A DNA stretch of 6,929 nucleotides from RGIG8306 sp964426655 (GTDB taxonomy: Bacteria; Bacillota; Clostridia; Lachnospirales; Lachnospiraceae). The stretch covers positions 1 to 6,929 of the forward strand of contig CAYRQT010000070.1 in NCBI GenBank assembly GCA_964426655.1, in the 5' to 3' direction. The notes beneath the pieces are model-generated. The model made no database searches and had not been told where the DNA came from. It saw only the letters and a list, made by a program, of their open reading frames with translations. The position numbers and the translations under genes were made by a program. Positions 1-5,087 of the stretch are shown here, piece after piece (position 1 is the stretch's first letter; each line of letters opens with the position of its first letter).

Positions 1-267
1 AAACCCAGAGGGACTTCCTCCTGTGGTTTACAGGAAGCTGCTGGAAACAAAACTTTTGGCAGCATAGCTGTCAAAGAAATTTAGTGAGTTATAAGACTAC
101 ACTTTTCTTGACAACTCCAAAAAATATTGGATGCAGTAATCACAAAATTTAAAACATGCAAAGCAAAGGAAATTGTGGAGCACATGCACGCGGAAAAGGC
201 GTATGAACAAACCAGATCCGGGGAAATCATACCATATTCAATGGCAAAAGAAATAAGAGACTTTTAA
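1..267 (+). pseudogene. Remnant of a Panacea/SocA-like (DUF4065) antitoxin-type protein, 3' end
   Basis: From position 112 an open frame of 51 codons runs to a TAA TAG double stop at 265-270 without its own start. It reads QLQKILDAVITKF, then KAKEIVEHMHAEKAYEQT, then SGEIIPYSMAKEIRDF. The pattern of an 'AKEIVEHMH' helix, an acidic-aromatic segment (EKAYEQT) and 'IIPY..AKEIRDF' is what I recall from the C-terminus of Panacea-domain proteins, the antitoxin partners of varied toxins and of the SocA type. Upstream the same frame is closed by TAG TGA at 82-87 and TGA at 109. Protein-like fragments lie in another frame: PPVVYRKLLE within 2-64 and KFSEL at 77-91. This suggests frameshifts or a small internal rearrangement. 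The gene would begin left of the window. The family assignment is from memory of motifs only. No convincing promoter for the next gene is visible inside it, although TTGACA occurs at 108-113 without a good -10. Confidence 0.42.
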
Positions 268-300
268 TAGAAAAGCATACATAATACGGGAGGAACTCAC

Positions 301-1368
301 ATGACTTATCTGGCAAACCCCAATCGTTACACCCAAATGCAGTATCGCCGCTGCGGAAAAAGCGGCCTGAAGCTGCCGGCCATTTCACTGGGACTCTGGC
401 ACAATTTCGGAGACCAGGCCCCTTTTTCAAACAGCCGGGAAATGCTTCTGGGGGCATTTGACTGTGGCATCACCCATTTTGACCTTGCCAATAACTACGG
501 CCCGGCGGCCGGATCAGCAGAAGAAACCTTTGGCCAGGTGATTTCCGGGGACCTTCGGGCTCATCGGGATGAGCTGGTCATTTCCACCAAAGCGGGCTAT
601 TATATGTGGCCCGGCCCATACGGCGAATGGGGCTCCAAAAAGCAGCTCATCAGCTCCCTGGATCAAAGCCTGCACCGCATGAAGCTGGACTATGTGGACA
701 TCTTTTATCATCATCGTCCGGACCCGGAGACCCCATTGGAAGAAACGGCCGAGGCCCTGGAGCAGATTGTTCGATCCGGCAAGGCCCTTTACATTGGCAT
801 TTCCAACTATAATCCTGCGCAGACGGAGCAGATGATAAAAGAACTCTCTTCCCGGGGGATCCGCTGTCTGATTCACCAGATGAGATATTCCATGTTCGCC
901 CGGGAAAACGAGGCAGTACTGGATGTGCTGGACGGTGCAGGCATCGGCTCTATTGCCTTTTCCCCCCTTGCACAGGGTCTGCTCACGGACAAATACCTGC
1001 AGGGCATTCCTGCAGATTCCCGGGCTGCAGGAAGTAGCGTATTCCTTACCCGGGAGGGCATTACGGAGGATAAAGTACAAAAGGCAGCGTTGTTAAATGA
1101 ACTTGCCCGGGAGAGAGGCCAGAGCCTTGCCCAGCTTGCCCTGGCCTGGGTTCTGTTAAGGACCACCTCCGTGATTATCGGCGCCAGCCGCCTGTCCCAA
1201 ATCAGAGAAAATGTAAAGACCCTTGACCGGATGGACTTTACCGGAGAGGAGCTGGACCGGATATCGTTGATCCTGAAAGGACGATATGAGGCAGGATGGA
1301 TCAGCAGCCTGGATGAGTCGGAGGGAGGGATCTATGAGAAAAAAGGAAAGAGAAATGAGCCTAAGTGA
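301..1368 (+). CDS. gpr: Aldo/keto reductase, YghZ/L-glyceraldehyde 3-phosphate reductase type
   Basis: This is a 355-residue cytoplasmic NADPH-dependent aldo/keto reductase. The AKR catalytic tetrad is visible: D61 and Y66 in FDLANNYG, K97 in ISTKAG and H138 in DIFYHHR. Cofactor-binding residues at the C-terminus follow the family pattern (IIGASR at 292-297, then Q300 and E303-N304). Segments such as SLDQSLHRMKLDYVDIF, SGKALYIGISNY, FSPLAQGLLTDKYL and RGQSLAQLALAWVL closely match E. coli YghZ, which reduces L-glyceraldehyde 3-phosphate and detoxifies methylglyoxal. The length is normal for that group. The ATG at 301 follows GGGAGGA (288-294) at good spacing. It is the first gene of an operon: its 3' end overlaps the next gene by 35 bp. 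The KKGKRNEPK tail is translated from sequence that also carries the next gene's start, so the last residues are probably lineage-specific. The family is certain; the physiological substrate is inferred. Confidence 0.93.
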   Translation: MTYLANPNRYTQMQYRRCGKSGLKLPAISLGLWHNFGDQAPFSNSREMLLGAFDCGITHFDLANNYGPAAGSAEETFGQVISGDLRAHRDELVISTKAGYYMWPGPYGEWGSKKQLISSLDQSLHRMKLDYVDIFYHHRPDPETPLEETAEALEQIVRSGKALYIGISNYNPAQTEQMIKELSSRGIRCLIHQMRYSMFARENEAVLDVLDGAGIGSIAFSPLAQGLLTDKYLQGIPADSRAAGSSVFLTREGITEDKVQKAALLNELARERGQSLAQLALAWVLLRTTSVIIGASRLSQIRENVKTLDRMDFTGEELDRISLILKGRYEAGWISSLDESEGGIYEKKGKRNEPK

Positions 1369-1552
1369 TGAAGTGATCGCAGATCTCATCAGAATTGCCC
1401 GTTCGCTGAATACCAGTACCCTGAGCGAAGAGGAGTACCATAAAAATGGCGGTAAATTTCATTTTGAAGAATTGGATGAGGATTTTGGCGGATTTGCCAA
1501 CTACTGTGCATTGGCAGGGATAAAGTGTGAAAAGGAGAAGTTTTTACTGTGA
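1334..1552 (+). CDS. Small homing-endonuclease-associated-repeat (HNH_repeat) protein
   Basis: This 72-residue protein consists essentially of one homing endonuclease associated repeat. DEVIADLIRIARSL forms the first helix, LSEEEYHKNGG is the middle 'lt..eY...G' element, and DEDFGGFANYCALAGIK (49-64) is the characteristic 'rFGgw..al..AGl' ending. In the family such repeats occur in arrays beside HNH nucleases and probably contact DNA. Here there is no nuclease domain, so the role is unknown. I chose ATG 1334 because GAGGGAGGGA (1321-1330) sits just upstream; ATG 1355, preceded by AAAGGAAAGAG, is an alternative giving 65 residues. A longer in-frame start at 1286 would lie deep inside the reductase gene and has no good ribosome site. 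The gene overlaps the reductase by 35 bp and the hydrolase by 4 bp (GTGA), so it is almost certainly co-translated with both enzymes. The tail CEKEKFLL is charged and not conserved in any way I recognise. Confidence 0.8.
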   Translation: MRKKEREMSLSDEVIADLIRIARSLNTSTLSEEEYHKNGGKFHFEELDEDFGGFANYCALAGIKCEKEKFLL

Positions 1553-2433
1553 GGAATATACTGAAAGTGGCTTTACTCCAGCTCCTGCCAGAGGAAACTG
1601 TGGAGGGGAACCTAGAAAAAGGATTAAAGTATTGCAGGCAGGCCAAAGAGAGGGGGGCAGATCTGGCCCTGTTTCCTGAGATGTGGAACGTTGGGTATCG
1701 GATTCCGGAAAATATGGATGAATGGAAAGTGGGTGCCATATCTGCTGACAGCAGGTTTATGGATGCCTTTAAAGACCTGGCCAGAGAGCTTGGGATGGCT
1801 ATAGGCATCACTTTCCTTGAAAAGCATGAGCCTCTGCCCCGCAATTCCATCTGCCTTATTGATCGTTTCGGCAACCTGGTGCTTACCTATGCCAAAGTCC
1901 ACACCTGTGATTTCGGAGATGAGTGCAGACTGATGGCCGGTGAGGATTTTTTTGTTTCCGATTTAAATACGGCCCAGGGAAACGTCAAAATAGGTGCCAT
2001 GATCTGCTATGATCGGGAATTTCCGGAAAGTGCGCGCATCCTTATGCTGAAGGGCGCCGAAATTATCCTGGTGCCCAATGCCTGTCCCATGGAGATCAAC
2101 CGCCTTTCGCAGCTGCGGGCCCGGGCCTATGAAAACATGGTGGGGATTGCCACGGCAAACTACCCTGAGGGAAAGCCGGATTGCAATGGGCATTCTACTG
2201 CGTTTGACGGAATGGCATACAGACCCGGAAAACATGGCTCCAGAGATACACTAATTGTGGAAGCAGGAGAGGGCGAGGGAATTTACATGGCAGATTTTCC
2301 CATGGATGAAATCCGGGATTACAGAAGCCGGGAGGTCCATGGCAATGCCTATCGCCATCCCCGAAAATACAAACAGCTGGTTTCGGAGGTGATAGAGGCG
2401 CCATTTCTGCGGAAAGACTACCGCCCTTCATAA
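1549..2433 (+). CDS. Carbon-nitrogen hydrolase (nitrilase superfamily)
   Basis: This is a 294-residue cytoplasmic hydrolase cleaving non-peptide C-N bonds by a cysteine thiol mechanism. The Glu-Lys-Cys triad is present: E44 in LALFPEMWN, K116 in LTYAKVHTC and C153 in GAMICYDREFPE. A supporting acid, probably E125, lies between Lys and Cys, as is usual. The AEIILVPNA and LRARAYENMVGIATANY segments are the standard later strands and helix of the fold. The start is GTG at 1549, overlapping the stop of the preceding gene (GTGA), with AAGGAGAAG at 1532-1540 at good spacing; no better ATG lies nearby. The length matches N-carbamoylputrescine amidase and omega-amidase relatives, but the substrate cannot be read from sequence. 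Co-transcription with an aldo/keto reductase suggests processing of a small metabolite in two chemical steps, which is inference. The C-terminus (RHPRKYKQL...PFLRKDYRPS) is complete. Confidence 0.92.
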   Translation: MRNILKVALLQLLPEETVEGNLEKGLKYCRQAKERGADLALFPEMWNVGYRIPENMDEWKVGAISADSRFMDAFKDLARELGMAIGITFLEKHEPLPRNSICLIDRFGNLVLTYAKVHTCDFGDECRLMAGEDFFVSDLNTAQGNVKIGAMICYDREFPESARILMLKGAEIILVPNACPMEINRLSQLRARAYENMVGIATANYPEGKPDCNGHSTAFDGMAYRPGKHGSRDTLIVEAGEGEGIYMADFPMDEIRDYRSREVHGNAYRHPRKYKQLVSEVIEAPFLRKDYRPS

Positions 2434-2462
2434 ATCCATCCGGTGGCCGGGACAAGGAGGCG

Positions 2463-2774
2463 TTGCGGCGGAGAACATACACATGGGATGAATATTACGA
2501 AAAATTTTTTGATAGGGCAGAAAGCACACAGGTCCGGAATCTTTCCGTACTCACATCACTTGGGCCGGCGGATGAAGTGGGAGAGGTCATTATAGAGTTG
2601 CAGGGAAATCCTTCTGCTGCAGACCTTGCAGTGCTTCCGGGTAGCAATGATCAGGCCCTGGCGGCAGCGGCACTTCATCATTCCGCAGACCGGTTAACGG
2701 AAGATAACATAGAAGAACTATATGGTGTTGCAGAGGACCGGGACCTTTTGGAAATTTGCAAAAAAGGCATCTGA
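2463..2774 (+). CDS. Hypothetical protein, probably 3'-frameshifted
   Basis: This is a 103-residue acidic protein that I cannot assign to a characterised family. It starts with TYTWDEYYEKFFDRAEST, and TSLGPADEVGEVIIELQ follows. This resembles uncharacterised clostridial proteins beginning 'TYTWDEYY.KFYDWAEST', but I know no function. The only in-frame start near the ribosome site AAGGAGG (2454-2460) is TTG at 2463. It lies 2 nt away, which is closer than normal, so initiation may be impaired. Twenty-nine bases separate it from the hydrolase, so it would be the fourth gene of the operon. The reading frame ends with TGA at 2772. In the -1 frame, just past an A6 run (2760-2765), coding-like sequence continues (LNPPEDLWEYVEAEVSGKD) to TAA at 2855. 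A one-base indel near the A-run is the simplest explanation, so the annotated C-terminus ICKKGI is probably not the ancestral one. Confidence 0.6.
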   Translation: MRRRTYTWDEYYEKFFDRAESTQVRNLSVLTSLGPADEVGEVIIELQGNPSAADLAVLPGSNDQALAAAALHHSADRLTEDNIEELYGVAEDRDLLEICKKGI

Positions 2775-3062
2775 ACCCTCCGGAAGATTTGTGGGAATAT
2801 GTGGAAGCAGAAGTGTCCGGGAAAGATACAGAACCGTTTGGAGAGGATGCTGGATAACACATGGCCCAGATAACGAGGATTCTTCATAACGCCGGCAGGA
2901 CGGTTTGGTATTGTCCAGGTAGAGGATATGTTATTTCCTCCATCACAGTCGAATGATGGAGATAAAAAGGGGAATATAAGCAAAAAATACCATCCCAAAG
3001 GATGATATATAAACCGGTAATATGGCCATAATGGTGCCATGGAGGAAGAGCGTGAAGTGTAG
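2771..3062 (+). pseudogene. Decayed 3' continuation of the preceding hypothetical gene
   Basis: Coding-like sequence persists after the stop of the preceding ORF but in shifted frames. Positions 2771-2857 read LNPPEDLWEYVEAEVSG and on to a stop. From about 2889 a different frame reads TPAGRFGIVQVEDMLFPP, then SQSNDGDKKGNISKKYHPKG, to TGA at 3003. The same frame resumes with YINR, a TAA at 3018, then YGHNGAMEEEREV ending at TAG 3060. Both internal stops fall where a Trp (TGG to TGA) and a Tyr-like codon would fit (HPKG-W-YINR-Y-YGHNGA). That is the signature of a gene broken by frameshifts and point mutations. I infer it was one protein of roughly 190-200 residues continuous with the preceding ORF. 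I do not recognise the family. Nothing else in 2858-3060 looks functional. Confidence 0.45.
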
Positions 3063-3068
3063 TTGGAA

Positions 3069-3097
3069 TTGACACCAGCTGTATGGCGTGATACAGT
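3069..3097 (+). promoter_or_regulatory. Sigma-A-type promoter for the methyltransferase gene
   Basis: The -35 box TTGACA (3069-3074) is a perfect consensus. A 17-bp spacer leads to TACAGT (3092-3097) as the -10 box, preceded by TGA, so it also has the extended -10 TG. Predicted transcription begins near 3104, giving a leader of about 67 nt before the ATG at 3171. A palindromic element covers the predicted start site. Confidence 0.72.
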
Positions 3098-3100
3098 GTG

Positions 3101-3116
3101 GTTAGATATAACTAAC
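3101..3116 (+). promoter_or_regulatory. Palindromic operator over the predicted start site
   Basis: GTTAGATATAACTAAC is an inverted repeat with 7 of 8 symmetric pairs; only the pair at positions 6 and 11 fails. It starts 3 bp after the -10 box and spans the predicted +1, a classical repressor position. The TTAG/CTAA half-sites are reminiscent of DtxR-family (iron or manganese) operators, but spacing and sequence do not let me name the regulator. Confidence 0.5.
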
Positions 3117-3170
3117 TCAGCAACTAAAATTTATAAATGGAATCCATTCATTTATAGAAAAGAGAGAAAA

Positions 3171-3959
3171 ATGCCGGATTATAAGAACTGGGTTCCAAAA
3201 GGAATGGTGGCTGGTCTGATATGCGCAACAGGCAGTACTTTAGTCCTCACCTTAATAACTGCTTTCGGAGGGGGACTAAAAGCAGGTGCTTGGAAATGGC
3301 TGTTGGTTGGCCTTTTACTTCTGTTGCTGGAGGTGTTTACCTTGTCCCTGATCTGGAGCATTCAGGCTTACCGCGCATTTTCCTATCACGGAAAAGAGGG
3401 GCTGTCCAGACAAATCATTGAGGGGATTGCAGCCTATGTTCAGGTGCCTGCCGGAAGCAAAATACTGGATGTGGGGTGCGGAAGCGGGGCTTTGACCATT
3501 GCCTGTGCCAAAAGAAATCCGGAAAGTCTGGTAGTGGGGCTTGATCGGTGGGGAAAGGACTATGCGTCTTTCAGTAAACAGCTCTGTGAAAAAAACGCTT
3601 CTGCCGAGGGTGTTCACAACATACAGTTTGTGAGAGGAGATGCCATTCAACTGGATTTTCCCAATGAAAGCTTTGAGGCCGTGACCAGTAATTATGTTTA
3701 TCACAATATTACAGGGAAAAATAAACAGGAGCTCCTACTTGAAACGTTACGTGTGTTGAAAAAGGGAGGCGTCTTTGCCATTCACGACCTGATGTCTTTT
3801 GCAAGATACGGAAACATGGAAGATTTTCTAAATGAGCTTAAAGCGCAAGGCTATGAACAGGTGGTGCTGATCGATACCACCAATGGCATGTTTATGACCA
3901 GGGCAAAAGCCCGGCGGCTCAAACTTTTTGGTTCCGCTATTCTATATGGCGTTAAATAA
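3171..3959 (+). CDS. Membrane-anchored class I SAM-dependent methyltransferase
   Basis: This 262-residue protein has two hydrophobic segments at the N-terminus (about 12-32 and 43-66) followed by a cytoplasmic Rossmann methyltransferase domain. SAM-binding motif I is ILDVGCGSGALTIA (98-111), and the acidic residue ending strand 2 is D125 in VVGLDRWGKDY. GDAIQLDFPNESFEAV (156-171) carries the adenine-contact region. The post-motif SNYVYHNITG (173-182) and VLKKGGVFAIHDLM (195-208) follow the standard topology. The acceptor substrate is unknown; the family is common in clostridia as an uncharacterised 'class I SAM-dependent methyltransferase'. I chose ATG 3171 because MPDYKNWVPKGM matches the usual start of this family and the promoter lies between it and any upstream in-frame codon. 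A start at TTG 3063 would put the promoter inside the gene. The ribosome site (GAGAG, 3162-3166) is modest. The gene is monocistronic, ending in a terminator-like hairpin. Confidence 0.88.
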   Translation: MPDYKNWVPKGMVAGLICATGSTLVLTLITAFGGGLKAGAWKWLLVGLLLLLLEVFTLSLIWSIQAYRAFSYHGKEGLSRQIIEGIAAYVQVPAGSKILDVGCGSGALTIACAKRNPESLVVGLDRWGKDYASFSKQLCEKNASAEGVHNIQFVRGDAIQLDFPNESFEAVTSNYVYHNITGKNKQELLLETLRVLKKGGVFAIHDLMSFARYGNMEDFLNELKAQGYEQVVLIDTTNGMFMTRAKARRLKLFGSAILYGVK

Positions 3960-3980
3960 AAGGACGCCAGGTGTAATGGT

Positions 3981-4017
3981 AGCTTCTGTTTTCGGCACTT
4001 GCCGATTTAGCTTTTTT
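3981..4017 (+). terminator. Probable rho-independent terminator of the methyltransferase gene
   Basis: A short hairpin TCGGC-ACTT-GCCGA (3992-4005) lies 32 bp after the methyltransferase stop. Flanking AGCT copies (3981-3984 and 4009-4012) can extend the stem with internal mismatches. A run of six T follows (4012-4017), then a second T-rich stretch. The stem is short, so strength is uncertain. It overlaps the last codons of the convergent minus-strand gene. Confidence 0.42.
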
Positions 4018-4414
4018 CATTTTTTTTGCACCATACAGCAATATCAGCAATTAGTTCAAGGGGGAGCGGCCTGTTGTTCATCAGGCGGATGCCCCCTTTT
4101 GACGTGTGATATCCGGAAAGCCGTTCAGCAAAAACATGGGTGGCTTCTCCTCCTGGAAACAGGCCAATCCATTGAGAAAATGCCCCAAAATGGATGAGAT
4201 TTCTCCCCTGCCAGAAGGTGGGCATCTGGTAACTGATTTTTTCCCGGGCGTCCGGCAATGCAGTTTTTATGACCTGATAAACTTCCCACAGCCGTGGTTG
4301 CATGTCTTCCCGCTGGGCATGGATATAGGCAGCAATAGGGGGATCCTCGCTGCTGCAGGTATGATGTGCCGGCTCTGTATCAAACTCTTTTTTGCATTTC
4401 GGACAGATCCACAT
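4007..4414 (-). CDS. DUF1801 (YdhG-like) domain protein with N-terminal Cys/His motif
   Basis: This is a 135-residue soluble protein. The N-terminus MWICPKCKKEF...HHTC (C4, C7, H18, C20) looks like a small zinc-binding knuckle. The rest is a DUF1801 domain: IAAYIHAQREDMQPRLWEVY, then ALPDAREKISYQMPTFW (52-68), NLIHFGAFSQWIGLFPGG (72-89) and TSKGGIRLMNNRPLPLELIADI (104-125). In this family the Y/W-rich core forms a pocket; the B. subtilis relative YdhG (Fra) is described as an iron chaperone for frataxin-like tasks, but the function here is not established. ATG 4414 is preceded on its strand by TAAGGAGGC at a 4-nt spacing. Its 3' end converges on the methyltransferase, leaving 47 bp between stops. 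Its 5' end diverges from the DUF134 operon across about 200 bp. A poor candidate promoter (TTGTAT, 16 bp, TACATA in 4463-4436) is the best I can see upstream. Confidence 0.85.
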   Translation of the reverse strand: MWICPKCKKEFDTEPAHHTCSSEDPPIAAYIHAQREDMQPRLWEVYQVIKTALPDAREKISYQMPTFWQGRNLIHFGAFSQWIGLFPGGEATHVFAERLSGYHTSKGGIRLMNNRPLPLELIADIAVWCKKNEKS

Positions 4415-4472
4415 GTTCGCCTCCTTATTTCCCTATATGTATTTTTGGGTGTAACGAATACAACTGATGGTT

Positions 4473-4480
4473 ATATGTCA
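4473..4480 (+). promoter_or_regulatory. Possible half-site of the TGACATATGTCA operator
   Basis: ATATGTCA matches the right half of the palindrome at 4550-4563 exactly; over 12 bp the match is 9 of 12. It lies in the divergent region about 60 bp upstream of the DUF1801 start, so one regulator could touch both sides. A single 8-bp match could be chance. Confidence 0.22.
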
Positions 4481-4549
4481 TTGTATGGGGAGAGGACAGC
4501 CTCTGTCAACAGATGGTGTCTGAACTTGCCATTCTTCATCACCAAGTTA

Positions 4550-4563
4550 TTGACATATGTCAA
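4550..4563 (+). promoter_or_regulatory. Perfect 14-bp palindrome overlapping the -35 box (operator copy 1)
   Basis: TTGACATATGTCAA is a perfect inverted repeat. Its core TGACATATG followed by CAAAAA recurs 40 bp downstream with one mismatch. The placement on the -35 box, with a second copy just after the predicted start, is typical of a repressor that acts at two sites. The DUF134 protein encoded next is the obvious candidate (inference). Confidence 0.6.
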
Positions 4564-4578
4564 AAAAGGCGCTACACT
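4550..4578 (+). promoter_or_regulatory. Promoter of the DUF134/NifX-like operon
   Basis: The -35 box TTGACA (4550-4555) is consensus. A 17-bp spacer leads to TACACT (4573-4578) as the -10 box. Predicted transcription starts near 4585, giving a leader of about 35 nt to the TTG start at 4620. The -35 box is the left half of a 14-bp palindrome, so a bound protein would block it. Confidence 0.65.
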
Positions 4579-4590
4579 CAGAGTGGTTTA

Positions 4591-4606
4591 TGACATATGA
4601 CAAAAA
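4591..4606 (+). repeat. Second copy of the operator repeat (operator copy 2)
   Basis: TGACATATGACAAAAA matches 4551-4566 at 15 of 16 positions. One base breaks the symmetry of the palindrome (TGACATATG-A-CA). The copy lies at about +7 to +22 of the predicted transcript and directly before the AAGGAGG ribosome site, so a bound protein could stop initiation or early elongation. Confidence 0.58.
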
Positions 4607-4619
4607 GGAGGTGGGGTGT

Positions 4620-5087
4620 TTGCCCAGACCAAGAAAGTTTCGCCGAATCTGCTGTATGCCGGAAAAAAGAAATTTTGGACCATTACAGGAGGGGGAAATC
4701 CCCCTGGCATCCATTTCCATGACCTTGGAGGAATATGAGACCATTCGTCTCATTGATCTGGAAGGGCTGACCCAGGCGCAATGTGCAGAAAGTATGGGAA
4801 CGGCAAGAACCACCGTACAGGCGATGTATTGTGAGGCCCGGCACAAGCTTGCCCAATCCCTGGTGGAAGGGCGGGCCCTGACCATCTGTGGCGGAAGTTT
4901 TGTTCTGTGCCAGAGGGGGGAGCAGGGATGCTGTCGCTGCCGCAGGCATAGTGGTGGGATACCGGAAAGCTGTGATAAGCCGGGGAGGTATGGTATGCCG
5001 GAAAGAAATAGCATGCCGGAGGAAGAAGACGGTTCAGGAGGAAAGGCTTTTGACAGGGCGGTCGTAGAAAAGGAGAGTGAAGGATGA
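4620..5087 (+). CDS. DUF134 (UPF0251) family DNA-binding protein
   Basis: This is a 155-residue predicted transcription regulator. It begins MPRPRKFRRICCMP, the hallmark DUF134 start. A sigma-70 region-4-like helix-turn-helix follows (about 35-85): MTLEEYETIRLIDLEGLTQ, QAQCAESMGTARTTVQ and YCEARHKLAQSLVEGRAL. The C-terminal part has a cysteine cluster (C90, C97, C104, C105, C107, plus C118) that could bind a metal or Fe-S centre, then a low-complexity acidic tail with MPERNSMPEE. The start is TTG 4620, 8 nt after AAGGAGG (4605-4611). An ATG at 4557 would place the promoter and operators in the coding region and lacks a ribosome site. The gene overlaps the NifX-like gene by 4 bp (ATGA). DUF134 genes often neighbour dinitrogenase Fe-Mo cofactor domain genes. 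The flanking TGACATATG operators suggest autoregulation (inference). Confidence 0.9.
   Translation: MPRPRKFRRICCMPEKRNFGPLQEGEIPLASISMTLEEYETIRLIDLEGLTQAQCAESMGTARTTVQAMYCEARHKLAQSLVEGRALTICGGSFVLCQRGEQGCCRCRRHSGGIPESCDKPGRYGMPERNSMPEEEDGSGGKAFDRAVVEKESEG

Noticed and set aside
108..136. A promoter from TTGACA at 108-113 for the reductase operon
   Set aside because: No acceptable -10 box lies 16-18 bp downstream (ATGCAG at 17 bp), so I did not annotate it.
514..1080. A 188-codon minus-strand frame inside the aldo/keto reductase
   Set aside because: The plus strand has a complete catalytic tetrad and clear family match; the antisense product shows no recognisable domain.
1389..1874. A 161-codon minus-strand frame over the nitrilase start
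   Set aside because: It overlaps two supported plus-strand genes and the translation is not protein-like.
3063..3170. An N-terminal extension of the methyltransferase from TTG 3063
   Set aside because: It would contain the promoter and operator, has no ribosome site, and family members start at MPDYKNWVPKG-like sequence.
4106..4600. A 164-codon plus-strand frame across the DUF1801 gene and intergenic region
   Set aside because: It is antisense to a clear DUF1801 gene and runs through the promoter of the next operon.
4557..4619. An N-terminal extension of the DUF134 protein from ATG 4557
   Set aside because: It lies in the promoter and operator region upstream of the predicted transcript start; the TTG at 4620 has an ideal ribosome site and gives the family's MPRPRKFRR start.
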